Shown here: positions 23,742 through 32,964 of the stretch, one piece after another
How positions within the stretch are numbered: position 1 is the first letter of the stretch
How the letters are laid out: the number at the start of each line of letters is the position of its first letter
Origin: Steroidobacter agaridevorans
GTDB taxonomy: Bacteria; Pseudomonadota; Gammaproteobacteria; Steroidobacterales; Steroidobacteraceae
Assembly: GCF_009932555.1 (NCBI RefSeq)
Contig: NZ_BLJO01000005.1
Location: forward strand, 401,556-465,555
Direction of reading: 5' to 3'
Length of the DNA: 64,000 nt
Program-made: the position numbers and the translations under genes
Notes under the pieces: model-generated
The model's input: the letters and a program-made list of their open reading frames with translations, nothing else
Told to the model about the DNA's origin: nothing
Databases searched by the model: none

Positions 23742-24710
23742 TCATTTGGCCGAGCGGCGCATCAGCGTGCTCTTGCCGAACAGCGATTCGACCAGGTCCA
23801 CGGCCAGCAGCCCGGTCTTGTTGCGAACATCGAGCGCCGGATTCAATTCCATCACGTCCAGCGATGCCATGCGGCCGGTGTCGGCGATCATTTCCATGCA
23901 CAGCTGCGCCTCGCGATACGACGGCCCGCCCGGAATGGTCGTGAGCACGCCCGGCGCGATCTCCGGATCGAGGAAATCGACGTCGAAGCTGACATGCAGA
24001 TGCGTGTCGTCGTCGAGGCCGTGCAGCGCCTGTTCCATCGTCTCACGCATGCCGTGCTCGTCGATGTAGCGCATGTCGAACACTTCCAGCCCCTGCTCAT
24101 GCACGAAACGTTTCTCCAGCGGATCGACGCTGCGAATGCCGATCTGCCGGATCCACGACGGATCGATGGCCGGCTTGCGACCGCTCATCTCGGTCAGTTG
24201 CGCCGGGCCGAACCCGCACAGGCACGCCACCGGCATGCCATGGATATTACCGCTGGGCGAAAGCTCACGCGTGTTGAAATCAGCGTGCGCGTCGAGCCAG
24301 AACACGCGCAGTTTCTTGCCGCGCTCGCGGCAGTAGCGCGCGACCGCGCTGATCGAGCCGATGCCGAGACAATGATCGCCGCCGAGCAGGATGGGCAACT
24401 GGTCGGCCTTCAGCGCTGCATACATTGCATCGTGCACCAGTTGGTTCCATTCGGTGACTTCGGTGAGATGCCGATACCCGTCGACCGGGTGCTGCCATGG
24501 ATTGCCCGGGCCATTGAGATTGCCGCGGTCGATGACTTGCAAGCCGCGCCCGGCCAGCGCTTCACGAAGGCCAGCCACGCGCAGCGCTTCGGGCCCCATC
24601 GACGAGCCACGATCGGCCGCGCCGGCATCCGTGGGTGCACCGATGAGCACCACCGTCCTGCCTTTAGCCATCGCGAATGACGATTCTCCCGCCGCGAATT
24701 GCGTGCTCAT
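23742..24710 (-). CDS. rocF: Arginase
   Basis: Hydrolyses L-arginine to ornithine and urea with a binuclear Mn centre. 322 residues from the ATG at 24710, 8 nt after AGAGGA; the longer open frame upstream is antisense to the EamA gene. Ureohydrolase motifs intact: ILLGGDHCLGIGS, FWLDAHADFNT, GNIHGMPVAC, and SFDVDFLDPEIAPGV with the two terminal Asp ligands; a C-terminal DVMELNP. Usual arginase length is about 300-320. Cytoplasmic. Divergent from the EamA transporter, 72 bp apart. Confidence 0.94.
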   Translation of the reverse strand: MSTQFAAGESSFAMAKGRTVVLIGAPTDAGAADRGSSMGPEALRVAGLREALAGRGLQVIDRGNLNGPGNPWQHPVDGYRHLTEVTEWNQLVHDAMYAALKADQLPILLGGDHCLGIGSISAVARYCRERGKKLRVFWLDAHADFNTRELSPSGNIHGMPVACLCGFGPAQLTEMSGRKPAIDPSWIRQIGIRSVDPLEKRFVHEQGLEVFDMRYIDEHGMRETMEQALHGLDDDTHLHVSFDVDFLDPEIAPGVLTTIPGGPSYREAQLCMEMIADTGRMASLDVMELNPALDVRNKTGLLAVDLVESLFGKSTLMRRSAK

Positions 24711-24782
24711 GATCATGATCCTCTCGATAGAATCGCAGACGAACGCCGTTGTTCGCGCTGCGCCCCGATTGTACTCCACTCT

Positions 24783-25697
24783 ATGAATGCTCCCGCCGCA
24801 ACCGCGCCGCGTGAATTGCTTACCGGCGTGCTGCTCGCGGGAGCTGGCGCCATCGCGTTCTCCTGCAAGGCCATCATCATCAAGCTGGCCTATCGCTACG
24901 GCGTCGATGCGGTCACAACGATCATGTACCGCATGTTGTTCGCCTTCCCGCTGTTCCTGGCGCTCTCGTGGTGGTCGGGCCGCAATAAGCCCTCGCCCAC
25001 CGCGCAAGACTGGCGAACCCTGTTCGGACTGGGTTTTTGTGGCTATTACCTCGCGAGCTATCTGGATTTCGCCGGCCTGCAATACATCAGCGCCAACCTC
25101 GAGCGGCTGATCCTGTATTTGAATCCCACCGTGGTGCTGCTGGCGGGCAAGCTATTGTTCAAGACCGAAGTGAGCCGGCGGCAATGGCTGGCGCTCGGCG
25201 TAAGTTATATCGGCGTGCTGGTGGTGTTCGGGCACGACGTGCGCGCCGGGCCGGACATTGCGTTGGGCGCGATCCTGGTCTTCGGCAGCGCCGTGAGCTA
25301 CGCGATCTATTTGGTATACAGCGGACAGATCGTGCGCCGGCTGGGCGCGCTGCGCGTCACCGGGCTGGGAACGAGCATTGCCTGCATCCTGTGTATCGCG
25401 CAGTTTTTTATCTTGAAGCCGCCGTCGGCGATGATCGTCGCACCCGAAGTCATCTGGCTGTCGGCGCTGAATGCGGTGTTGTGCACATTCATCCCGGTGC
25501 TCATCACCATGATGGCGCTCGAGCGCATCGGCGCCGGCGTCACCGCGCAGATCGGCATGATCGGCCCGATGTCAACCATCATCCTCAGCGTCCTGATCCT
25601 GGGCGAGCCCTTCACGGTCTGGATCGCCATCGGCACCGGGCTGGTCGTGGCCGGGGTCTGGCTGCTGGCGCGGTATCGGGTCCGGCCCCATTCGTGA
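24783..25697 (+). CDS. EamA/DMT-family transporter
   Basis: 304 residues from the ATG at 24783, with ten predicted membrane helices in two EamA repeats (LLTGVLLAGAGAIAFSCKAI to IGVLVVFGHDV; IALGAILVFGSAVSYAIYLV to GTGLVVAGVWLLARY). The Glu/Pro pattern AALERIGAGVTAQIGMIGP and the closing LGEPFTVW are typical. Exports or imports small metabolites; substrate unknown. It diverges from arginase, so amino-acid or amine export is a reasonable but untested guess. Confidence 0.87.
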   Translation: MNAPAATAPRELLTGVLLAGAGAIAFSCKAIIIKLAYRYGVDAVTTIMYRMLFAFPLFLALSWWSGRNKPSPTAQDWRTLFGLGFCGYYLASYLDFAGLQYISANLERLILYLNPTVVLLAGKLLFKTEVSRRQWLALGVSYIGVLVVFGHDVRAGPDIALGAILVFGSAVSYAIYLVYSGQIVRRLGALRVTGLGTSIACILCIAQFFILKPPSAMIVAPEVIWLSALNAVLCTFIPVLITMMALERIGAGVTAQIGMIGPMSTIILSVLILGEPFTVWIAIGTGLVVAGVWLLARYRVRPHS

Positions 25698-25753
25698 AAG
25701 GGCGGCAATTGCGCCGTGCTCCGATCGCCACTCCGAGTCCTTTGTGACTTCTC

Positions 25754-25759
25754 TATAAT
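25754..25759 (+). promoter_or_regulatory. Consensus -10 element upstream of the ABC-2 operon
   Basis: TATAAT, 42 bp before the GTG at 25801. No good -35 is seen at 17 bp (ctccga), so confidence is limited. Confidence 0.3.
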
Positions 25760-25800
25760 GCCGGGCCTTCACTCGAGCAGCGTCGAGTATCGGAGCCCGC

Positions 25801-26724
25801 GTGCAGTCCATCATCTCGGTTCAAAACCTGGTCAAGACCTACGCCTCCGGCTTCCAGGCCCTCAAAGGCGTCGACCTCGAGATCCGCCGCGGTGAAATCT
25901 TTGCCTTGCTGGGCCCGAACGGCGCCGGCAAGACCACGCTGATCAGCATCATCTGCGGCATCGTCAATGCCACGTCCGGCAGCGTCACCGCCGACGGACA
26001 CGACATCCGCAAGGAATTCCGCGCCGCGCGCTCCAAGATCGGACTGGTGCCGCAGGAACTCACGAGCGACGCGTTCGAAAGCGTGTGGCGAACCATGACC
26101 TTCAGTCGCGGCTTGTTTGGCAAGCCGCCCAATCCGGCGCACTTGGAAAAAGTGCTCAAGGACCTGTCGCTGTGGGACAAGAAGGACAGCCCCATCCTGT
26201 CCCTGTCCGGCGGCATGAAACGTCGCGTGATGATCGCGAAGGCGCTGTCGCACGAGCCGCAGATTCTGTTTCTGGACGAGCCCACCGCCGGCGTCGACGT
26301 CGAGCTGCGGCGGGACATGTGGGATATGGTCCGATCCCTGCGCGACAGCGGCGTGACCATCATTCTCACGACGCACTATATCGAAGAAGCCGAGGAGATG
26401 GCCGATCGCATCGGCGTCATCAGCAAGGGCGAGATCATCCTGGTCGAGGAGAAGAACACGCTGATGCGCAAGCTCGGCCGTAAGCAGCTCACGTTGCATC
26501 TCCAGGCTCCGCTGCAGCAGATCCCAACGCAGCTCGCCAACCGTCAGCTGGAGCTGTCGCCGGACGGCACGCAGCTCATCTACACGTTCGACGCTCAGGC
26601 CGACGCCACCGGCATCGCCAGCCTGCTGCGGCAACTCAACGAGCACGGCATCGACTTCAAGGACCTGCACACCAGCGAAAGCTCGCTGGAAGAAATTTTC
26701 GTCAGCCTGGTGCACCAACGATGA
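25801..26724 (+). CDS. ABC-2-type exporter ATP-binding protein (YadG-like)
   Basis: 307 residues from GTG. Walker [13 protein letters not shown]-loop LVPQE, signature LSGGMKRRV, Walker [13 protein letters not shown] and switch His in [16 protein letters not shown]-terminal regulatory region of about 80 residues ends [11 protein letters not shown]. Overlaps the permease gene by 4 bp (ATGA), so translation is coupled. Together they form an ABC-2 exporter like Escherichia coli YadGH; substrate unknown. Confidence 0.92.
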   Translation: MQSIISVQNLVKTYASGFQALKGVDLEIRRGEIFALLGPNGAGKTTLISIICGIVNATSGSVTADGHDIRKEFRAARSKIGLVPQELTSDAFESVWRTMTFSRGLFGKPPNPAHLEKVLKDLSLWDKKDSPILSLSGGMKRRVMIAKALSHEPQILFLDEPTAGVDVELRRDMWDMVRSLRDSGVTIILTTHYIEEAEEMADRIGVISKGEIILVEEKNTLMRKLGRKQLTLHLQAPLQQIPTQLANRQLELSPDGTQLIYTFDAQADATGIASLLRQLNEHGIDFKDLHTSESSLEEIFVSLVHQR

Positions 26725-27482
26725 ACACCTACGGTATCGGCGCGATCTATCGCTTCGAGCTGGCCCGCTGGTTCCGCACGCTGGTGCAGAGCCTGTTGTC
26801 GCCGGTGATTTCCACCTCGCTGTACTTCGTCGTGTTCGGCGCCGCGATCGGCTCGCGCATGGCCGAGATCGAAGGCGTGAGCTACGGCGCATTCATCGTG
26901 CCCGGCCTGATCATGCTCTCGGTGCTCACGGAAAGCATTTCCAACGCCTCGTTCGGCATCTATATGCCGCGCTACTCCGGCACGATTTACGAAGTGCTGT
27001 CCGCGCCGATCTCCGCGATGGAAATCGTCATCGGCTATGTCGGTGCGGCGGCGACTAAATCCATCATGCTCGGCCTGGTGATTCTCGCGACCGCACGGCT
27101 ATTCGTTCCTTTCAGCATCGAGCACCCGTTGTGGATGGTTTCGTTCCTCGTGCTCACGTCGCTCACCTTCAGCCTGTTCGGCTTCATCATCGGCTTGTGG
27201 GCCAGCGGCTGGGAGAAGCTGCAGATCGTGCCCATCATGATCGTGACGCCGCTGGCGTTCCTCGGCGGCAGCTTCTATTCCATCGGCATGCTGCCGGAGT
27301 TCTGGCAGAAGGTCGCGCTGTTCAATCCGGTCGTGTACCTGATCAGCGGCTTCCGCTGGAGCTTCTACGGCGTCTCCGACGTCGCGGTCGGCGTCAGCCT
27401 GGGCATGACGCTCCTGTTCCTGACGCTGTGCCTGATCGTGATCTGGTGGATCTTCAAGACCGGCTATCGGTTGAAGGCCTGA
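26721..27482 (+). CDS. ABC-2-type transporter permease (YadH-like)
   Basis: 253 residues with six predicted helices ([117 protein letters not shown]). ABC-2 signature [18 protein letters not shown] near the C-terminus. Pairs with the upstream ATPase. The next gene starts on the stop codon (TGATG). Confidence 0.92.
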   Translation: MNTYGIGAIYRFELARWFRTLVQSLLSPVISTSLYFVVFGAAIGSRMAEIEGVSYGAFIVPGLIMLSVLTESISNASFGIYMPRYSGTIYEVLSAPISAMEIVIGYVGAAATKSIMLGLVILATARLFVPFSIEHPLWMVSFLVLTSLTFSLFGFIIGLWASGWEKLQIVPIMIVTPLAFLGGSFYSIGMLPEFWQKVALFNPVVYLISGFRWSFYGVSDVAVGVSLGMTLLFLTLCLIVIWWIFKTGYRLKA

Positions 27483-28015
27483 TGATGACCGATGCACTTT
27501 CATTTCGTCGCGCCACGGAGCAGGACGCGAAGTCGCTGGCGGAGTTCGCCGAGAAAACATTCCGCGACACGTATACTCAGTTCAACACACCAGAGGACAT
27601 GGACGCTCACTGCGCCAAGTCCTTCAGTGAAGAGATTCAGCGCGCGGAGATCCGGGACTCGCGACGTGAAAGCTGGCTGGGGGAGATCGATGGCAAGCTC
27701 ATCGCTTTCGCGCAGCTCATTCTCGATAAGCCTTGCCCGCCGGTGAACGGCAAGCGCGGCGTCGAAATCCTGAGGTTCTACGTCGATGCGTCTCAGCACG
27801 GCAAAGGCGTGGCTTACCGTCTGATGGACGAACTCGCCACCCGCGCGACGGCGTTGAGCGCCGATGTGCTGTGGCTGTGCGTGTGGAACCAGAATGCGCA
27901 CGCGACCGCATTCTATGAGCGATGTCAGTTCGCGAAGGTCGGAACGACAACGTTCACCCTCGGCGCCGAAGTGCAGCAAGATTGGGTAATGTGTCGCGAC
28001 CTGCGTCGGATTTGA
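27482..28015 (+). CDS. GNAT family N-acetyltransferase
   Basis: 177 residues from the ATG at 27482, which shares one base with the permease stop, implying coupled translation with the exporter. N-terminal LSFRRATEQDAKSLAEFAEK, motif A ILRFYVDASQHGKGVAYRLM, and motif B LCVWNQNAHATAFYERCQF are standard for small-molecule acetylating GNATs. Coupling to an ABC-2 exporter suggests modification of, or resistance to, a common compound; this is inference. Confidence 0.87.
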   Translation: MMTDALSFRRATEQDAKSLAEFAEKTFRDTYTQFNTPEDMDAHCAKSFSEEIQRAEIRDSRRESWLGEIDGKLIAFAQLILDKPCPPVNGKRGVEILRFYVDASQHGKGVAYRLMDELATRATALSADVLWLCVWNQNAHATAFYERCQFAKVGTTTFTLGAEVQQDWVMCRDLRRI

Positions 28016-28043
28016 ACTCAGGCCATCCTTGGAGCTGCTGCGA

Positions 28044-29168
28044 ATGACCCTCTCCCGTCGCAACGTTTTGCTTGCCACCGGCGCAGCCGCGCTGGCATTG
28101 CCCATGCGATGGGCGAGCGCGGCTACGTGGAAGGGCTACAACGACGCCATCGTGATCGATGGCTTGGGCGGGCCCGGCAGTCTCACCATGCAGCCGGGCG
28201 AGAAGCTCAGCGAGGCTCATCTCAAAGATGTGCGAGACAGCGGCCTGTCAGCGGTACTCATCACACTCGGACCGGTCGGCACGACCGCACCGGATGCGGC
28301 GTTCAAGGAGCTGGTTCGCGGCCTCGTCGACTCGGATCGTGACATCGAGCGGCATCCGGACACGTTCGCTCGCGTGCGCACCGTGGCGGACATCACGGCA
28401 GCTAAAAAGGCCAAGCGCACCGGACTCATTTACGGTGTGCAAGACGGCGTGGCGTTCGAGACCGACCTGGATCTGCTCGACGATTTGTATCAGCTCGGCT
28501 TGCGCGTCGTGCAGCCGACTTACAACCGCCGCAATCTGATCGGCGACGGCTGCATGGAGCCGGCCAACGCCGGCTTGAGCCGCACCGGTTTCGAAACCAT
28601 CGAGCGACTCAACTCGCTCGGCATCCTGGTCGATCTCAGTCACTGCGGCCGGCAAACGTCCGCCGATGCGATTCGCGCCTCGAAGAAGCCGGTGGCGTTC
28701 ACGCACACTGGCGCGGCGGCCGTCGCCGATCATCCGCGTCATCGCACCGATGAGGAACTCCGCGCGGTCGCGGACAAAGGCGGTGTCTCCGGCGTGTTCT
28801 TCATGCCCTATCTGAATGGCGGCAAGCAGCCGACCGGCGCCGACATCATTCGGCACCTCGAACACATGATCAAGGTGGCCGGCGAAGATCACGTGTCCCT
28901 CGGCACGGACGGCACCATCTCACCCGCTCTGCTCGACCAGAAATACAAAGATGCGTTTGCCGCAAACATCCGGGAGCGCAAGGAAAAGGGCATCGCCGCG
29001 CCGGGTGAAGCCGAGGACGGCTATTTGTTCGCGAGCGATCTCAACACACCGCGTCGCTTCGAAACCCTGGGCCAGATGCTGGCCGACCGCGGCCACAGCG
29101 CCACCCGCATCGAGAAAATTCTCGGGCGCAATCTGCTGCGGGTGTTCGGCGACGTGTGGCGCAGCTGA
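28044..29168 (+). CDS. Tat-exported M19 (membrane dipeptidase-like) protein
   Basis: 374 residues from the ATG at 28044, after GGAG; a TTG at 28029 is an alternative. Tat signal LSRRNVLLATGAAALALPM. Renal-dipeptidase fold: two zinc-ligand His remain (DLSHCG, H200; FTHTG, H221), plus RHRTDEELRAVADKGG and VSLGTDG. The usual N-terminal HxD ligands are absent (IDGLGGPG at 38-45), and the bridging Glu of GVEGG is Gln133 (GVQDG). I recall a subfamily with these changes, so the metal site and reaction may differ from classical dipeptidase. Convergent with the barrel gene, 3 bp apart. Confidence 0.87.
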   Translation: MTLSRRNVLLATGAAALALPMRWASAATWKGYNDAIVIDGLGGPGSLTMQPGEKLSEAHLKDVRDSGLSAVLITLGPVGTTAPDAAFKELVRGLVDSDRDIERHPDTFARVRTVADITAAKKAKRTGLIYGVQDGVAFETDLDLLDDLYQLGLRVVQPTYNRRNLIGDGCMEPANAGLSRTGFETIERLNSLGILVDLSHCGRQTSADAIRASKKPVAFTHTGAAAVADHPRHRTDEELRAVADKGGVSGVFFMPYLNGGKQPTGADIIRHLEHMIKVAGEDHVSLGTDGTISPALLDQKYKDAFAANIRERKEKGIAAPGEAEDGYLFASDLNTPRRFETLGQMLADRGHSATRIEKILGRNLLRVFGDVWRS

Positions 29169-29171
29169 GCG

Positions 29172-29969
29172 TTACAGCCCGAACAACACGCTCAGCGACG
29201 CCTGATCGATGCGGCTCTTGCCCATGATCTCGTTGGCCTGCAGATCGTCGGTGCGTTGATATTCGAGCCGCGCGGTCCAGCGCGGCAGAAATGCCCACTG
29301 CACGCCGGCGCCAACAGTGACAACTTCATCGCTGAAGTCGCGATCGATCGGCGGAGGATCGATGACCCTGCCGGTGCCGCCGACCGACCAGGTGCTCGAC
29401 TCGACTTCCTGTTTGGCGAACAACACGCCGCCGCGGACAAACAATTCCCATTGCGAGCTCAGGGGCAGCGAGCCGAGCACCGACAACGCGGGCCCGCGCG
29501 AACTGACTGTGTAGCCGCGATTGATTTCGGTCGCAAAACTGGGATTCGGCGACAGGGCGGCCGATGGCCGATAGTGCTCGACCAGCGATGCCTCGCCCGA
29601 ATCGACATAGGCGAGCTCTGCCGCCAGATACTTGTTGACGCGATACCCGACCGAGAAATTCCAGCCCACATCGGTTTCATCCGCCGAAAGGCCGGCGGGC
29701 AGGAATACCGCGACGGGCACGGCATACGCCGGAGGAGGCGCCAGATTGTACGGAGGCACTATCGTCAACCGGCCTGGATCGAAGGGATCGGGCAACGTCG
29801 CCACTGCGGGCGCCGGTCCGACGCCGGCTCGCTGGTCCAGACTTTGCTCACTGCGACCGCCGGCCGCGCCGACATAGAATCCAGGATCGGCAGCTTCGGC
29901 AATTTCACAGCTCAGTGAACCAACAAACATCACTGAAGCAGCTGCGCATCGAAACATTCCGCCCGTCAT
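29172..29969 (-). CDS. Outer-membrane beta-barrel protein (OmpA/OmpX-like porin fold)
   Basis: 265 residues from the ATG at 29969, which follows CGGAG. Signal peptide ending near IAEAAD. Mature chain begins GFYVGAAGGRSEQS and has alternating amphipathic strands: VGWNFSVGYRVNKYLAAELA, SVLGSLPLSSQWELFVRGGV, VTVGAGVQWAFLPRWTARLE, and a final SLSVLFGL ending in an aromatic/hydrophobic pattern. A Pro-rich periplasmic or extracellular insert lies near residues 45-80. General eight-stranded barrel; role unknown. Confidence 0.8.
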   Translation of the reverse strand: MTGGMFRCAAASVMFVGSLSCEIAEAADPGFYVGAAGGRSEQSLDQRAGVGPAPAVATLPDPFDPGRLTIVPPYNLAPPPAYAVPVAVFLPAGLSADETDVGWNFSVGYRVNKYLAAELAYVDSGEASLVEHYRPSAALSPNPSFATEINRGYTVSSRGPALSVLGSLPLSSQWELFVRGGVLFAKQEVESSTWSVGGTGRVIDPPPIDRDFSDEVVTVGAGVQWAFLPRWTARLEYQRTDDLQANEIMGKSRIDQASLSVLFGL

Positions 29970-30051
29970 TGGCTCGCTCCGTGACATCGTACGATTGCAT
30001 CGCTGACCGGGATGCAATCGTACGGCACGGCGATTCGATGCGCAGTAGATT

Positions 30052-30792
30052 TTACTTAGTCTGACCGCCCTCGCCGGTGGGCGCCTCTGCCTCGGACTTC
30101 GCCATCGGCGGTCCGGAGAATTCCGTTTCCACGATGACGTTCACTTCGTCGCTCACGCCGAACTTGGTGCCAGGCGCCGGAATACCGTACGTGATGCCGA
30201 AGTCGGAACGCTTGAGCACGCCCGTCGCGGAAAAACCGATGCGCGCGTTTGGATCCATGGGATGGCCGCGATAGCCGCCGTTGAAGCGCGCTTCCAGAAC
30301 CATTGGCTTGGTGATGCCACGGATGGTCAGCTCACCGTTGATACGCATGGTGCGCGCACCGGTCGGTTCGACGCTGGTCGAGCGGAATGTGATTTCCGGA
30401 TACTTCGCGCCGTTCAACCAGGTTTCGTTCAGCAGTTCGGCGTTGAAATCCACCTTGGCCGGATCGGGATAGTCCGTTTCCAACGATTTGGCGTCGATCA
30501 CGACCGTGACATTGGAGGCGGCCAGATTGTTTGGATCGAACTGCAACTGCGCGGTGGCTTTCTTGAAACGCGCCGTGTAGTGCGAGAACCCGAGGTGATC
30601 GACGCGGAACAGAATGCTGGTGTGCGAAGGATCGAATGTGTACGCCCCGGCTGGAACGTCCACCGGCTCCTCCGCCGGCGCCGCGGCGGCGGCAGGTTGC
30701 GATACTTGCGCGGCGGGCTCCTTGGCAGCCTCTTGCTTGGGCGAGCAGGCGGCCAGAGCAGCGAGCACGCCGAGTACGAGTAATCGGTTCAT
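30052..30792 (-). CDS. YceI-family lipoprotein
   Basis: 246 residues from the ATG at 30792; upstream frame is antisense to the cupin gene. Lipobox LAALAAC (C16), then an Ala/Glu/Pro-rich linker and a YceI lipocalin-like domain from about residue 50: YTFDPSHTSILFRVDHLGFS, VTVVIDAKSLETD, ITFRSTSVEP, GELTIRGITKPMVLEARF and RIGFSATGVLKRSDFGI. YceI domains bind isoprenoid-type lipids such as ubiquinone-8 or polyisoprenoids. Envelope-anchored carrier is the likely role. Confidence 0.92.
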   Translation of the reverse strand: MNRLLVLGVLAALAACSPKQEAAKEPAAQVSQPAAAAAPAEEPVDVPAGAYTFDPSHTSILFRVDHLGFSHYTARFKKATAQLQFDPNNLAASNVTVVIDAKSLETDYPDPAKVDFNAELLNETWLNGAKYPEITFRSTSVEPTGARTMRINGELTIRGITKPMVLEARFNGGYRGHPMDPNARIGFSATGVLKRSDFGITYGIPAPGTKFGVSDEVNVIVETEFSGPPMAKSEAEAPTGEGGQTK

Positions 30793-30951
30793 TGCGTTGT
30801 TCCCTCTGAATGTAAGGCCAGATCGATGCGTCTGCCTTGAAGACGCACCAGCCCCGGCCCAGCCGACAAGGCGCGACAGAATAACTGTGCCGGCGTCTTT
30901 GTCAGAAACTGCCGCTTGGCGGACCGTGGCCCGCGCCGGATGATTTCGTTC

Positions 30952-31311
30952 ATGAGCGCCATCAATTTCCAGGAGAAATTCTCCCGCTTCAGCGAGCGCT
31001 GGAGCCCGAAAGTGATCGCCGAAATGAACGACTACCAGTTCAAGCTGGTGCGCCTGCACGGCGAGTTCGTCTGGCATCAGCACGCCGACACCGACGAAGT
31101 CTTCATCGTGATCGAAGGCGCCATGACCCTCCGCTTCCGCGACCACGAAGTCCCACTGCGCGCCGGCGAGCTCTACGTGGTCCCCAAGGGCGTCGAACAC
31201 CAGCCCTTCGCCGCCGACGAATGTAAAGTCATGCTGGTCGAGCCCAAAGGCGTCATCAACACCGGCGACACCGGCGGCTCGCTCACCGCCCAGAACGACG
31301 TCTGGATTTAG
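30952..31311 (+). CDS. Cupin-domain protein
   Basis: 119 residues from the ATG at 30952; an ATG at 30940 is possible. One cupin_2 fold: motif 1 LVRLHGEFVWHQHADTDEVF (two His and Glu as metal ligands) and motif 2 LRAGELYVVPKGVEHQPFA. Metal site looks complete. Such small cupins act as sugar isomerases, dioxygenases or sensors; no assignment possible. Cytoplasmic. Its stop is one base from the pseudogene on the opposite strand. Confidence 0.88.
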   Translation: MSAINFQEKFSRFSERWSPKVIAEMNDYQFKLVRLHGEFVWHQHADTDEVFIVIEGAMTLRFRDHEVPLRAGELYVVPKGVEHQPFAADECKVMLVEPKGVINTGDTGGSLTAQNDVWI

Positions 31312-31312
31312 C

Positions 31313-31760
31313 TCAAGGACTGAGCAATTTCTGAAGCGCGGCCATGGCGTCACGGCCGTAACGAGCGGTCAGGCGCCACAGCAATTCTTGGTCGATGGTG
31401 CTTTTTCCGGCGGCGAGTGCGTAGCGAGCATCGGCCAGATCCTGCGGCCCGCCCGCAAAGAGCTTCATGGCGATGAAATCTTCAATGCATACGACTCGCA
31501 AAGCGCTGCCTTGGAAGGCAACTTCAACGGCACGCTGAAACGCCTCGTTTTCCAGGCCGCGCAGCCCCACCAGCAAGTCGACCCGATTCGAGCTGAGTGG
31601 TTATGGAAAGCACGGCATCGGCATCCATGCTGGCCCGTAGCACGCCATGCACAGAGGCAGCCATCGCCCCTATCACTGCATAACCCACTTGCTCGCGCGC
31701 CAGCACGTCGATCACGTCCAGCAACAGCAGCGCTGACTCACCCGAACGGCTGGTTCTCAT
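31313..31760 (-). pseudogene. Broken nucleotidyltransferase-like gene (frameshift and internal deletion)
   Basis: Two frames join to give one family-like protein. The first (31760 to about 31590) reads ALLLLDVIDVLAREQVGYAV and IGAMAASVHGVLRASMDADA; the second, in another frame to 31313, reads NRVDLLVGLRGLENEAFQRA, EDFIAMKLFAGGPQDLADAR and LLWRLTARYGRDAM. Intact relatives, as I remember them, have about 40-50 residues between DADAVL and NRVDLL; that part is missing here and the frame shifts at the junction near 31590. The nucleotidyltransferase active site would be incomplete. Overlaps by ATGA with the small gene upstream, the arrangement of a two-gene module. Confidence 0.7.
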
Positions 31761-31939
31761 GGGGATTTTGGTTGCCGAGACTCACGCGCTCGTTGGCCGG
31801 CCTGATATAGCTCCATCATCAAGCGGCTGTGAGTCAGGAACGCGTCCAAGCGCTGCTCCGGCGACAGGCGCTGCGTTGCTGCCAGCAGATCCTGATCGAT
31901 TTCCTGACCGAGGCGTCGTTGTAACAGCTTGGAATCCAT
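31757..31939 (-). CDS. 60-residue partner of the broken nucleotidyltransferase
   Basis: MDSKLLQRRLGQEIDQDLLA, then RLSPEQRLDAFLTHSRLMME, then a basic tail. The RLSPEQRL-AFL-HSRLMMEL pattern is one I have seen in small proteins encoded just before nucleotidyltransferase genes. Helical, charged and probably cytoplasmic. Stop and next start overlap (ATGA), so the pair was one translational unit. Without its partner it may be non-functional. A toxin-antitoxin-like role is only a possibility. Confidence 0.6.
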   Translation of the reverse strand: MDSKLLQRRLGQEIDQDLLAATQRLSPEQRLDAFLTHSRLMMELYQAGQRARESRQPKSP

Positions 31940-32036
31940 GGGCCGATTCTAACCAGCAGGCGATCCGGCGCCAGGGGTGCCTCCAAATCCGCCTGAATGG
32001 CGAAGTGCCACGCGAGGGTATTGGAGAGGTGGGCTC

Positions 32037-32948
32037 ATGATCAGGCTGGCGTTGCTGGTTGCCGCTGTGGTGTTGACGGGCTGTGCCGCGCACGAGGGCA
32101 GGCCGAGCAATGCCCGGATCGGGTCGGTGAGCCCGGTGGATGTGACCGTGACCCGGGATTTCGTCTACACCCCGGCGGACTGGCCGCAGGCGCTGAAGGC
32201 GGATTTGTATAAGCCGGCGGGCAACGGGCCGTTTCCGGCGGTGGTCATGATCCATGGCGGGGGCTGGGAAGGCCGTTCGCGGGAGGACATGGACGAGATT
32301 TCGCAGCGGGTGGCCGAGCGCGGTTTCGTCGTACTGAACATGTCGTACCGGTTCGCTCCGCAGTGGCATTTCCCGGCGCAGCTCCAGGACGTGCAGCAGG
32401 CGGTGCTGTGGTTACGGGCGCATGCCTCGGATCTGAACGTGTTGAAGAACCGCATCGGCACCTGGGGTTACTCGGCGGGCGCTCATCTGGCGGCGCTGGC
32501 CGGCGTGACCAGTCCGAACGACAAATGGTACGTCGAGGGCACACGCGTGCAGGCGGTCGTAGCCGGCGGCACGCCGGTCGATATCCGCTACTACAAGGAC
32601 GGCCCGCTGACCAACGGTCTGACCGGCGTGTCTTATGACGAAAATCCCGGCTTGTGGCGCGAAGCCTCGCCGCTGGCGCTGGTGAGCACCGACGACCCGC
32701 CGATGTTCCTGTATCACGGCACGTTCGACATCACGGTCGGCGTCAACAACGCGCACGCCATGTACGAGGCGCTGAATGCCAACAACATCCCGGCCGAGCT
32801 GTACCTGATCCGCGGCCTGGAACACTTGAGCACGTTCGTGGTCGACGCGCCGGTGGACACCGGCATCGACTTTCTCGACCTGTACCTGCGGACGGCCAAG
32901 CCGAAGCTGAGCGAGCAGTCATCCGAGGGCAATCGCATCCTCCGGTGA
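32037..32948 (+). CDS. Alpha/beta-hydrolase (esterase-like) lipoprotein
   Basis: 303 residues from the ATG at 32037, after GGAGAGG. Lipobox VVLTGC (C16). Hormone-sensitive-lipase/BD-FAE type features: oxyanion-hole IHGGGWEGRSRED, nucleophile elbow GTWGYSAGAHLAAL, late FLYHGTFDITVGV with the acid residue region, and LEHLSTFV with the catalytic His. Likely a membrane-anchored periplasmic carboxylesterase, substrate unknown. A LacI regulator follows 98 bp downstream. Confidence 0.87.
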   Translation: MIRLALLVAAVVLTGCAAHEGRPSNARIGSVSPVDVTVTRDFVYTPADWPQALKADLYKPAGNGPFPAVVMIHGGGWEGRSREDMDEISQRVAERGFVVLNMSYRFAPQWHFPAQLQDVQQAVLWLRAHASDLNVLKNRIGTWGYSAGAHLAALAGVTSPNDKWYVEGTRVQAVVAGGTPVDIRYYKDGPLTNGLTGVSYDENPGLWREASPLALVSTDDPPMFLYHGTFDITVGVNNAHAMYEALNANNIPAELYLIRGLEHLSTFVVDAPVDTGIDFLDLYLRTAKPKLSEQSSEGNRILR

Positions 32949-32964
32949 CAGACCGGGCGCGTGC

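Noticed and set aside
24711-25082. 124-codon N-terminal extension of arginase
   Set aside because: Entirely antisense to the EamA transporter; the ATG at 24710 has a good ribosome site and standard length.
31313-31760. Two separate small genes instead of one broken gene
   Set aside because: Each piece matches a different end of one nucleotidyltransferase-like family and they sit in order in different frames; the second piece has no ribosome site.
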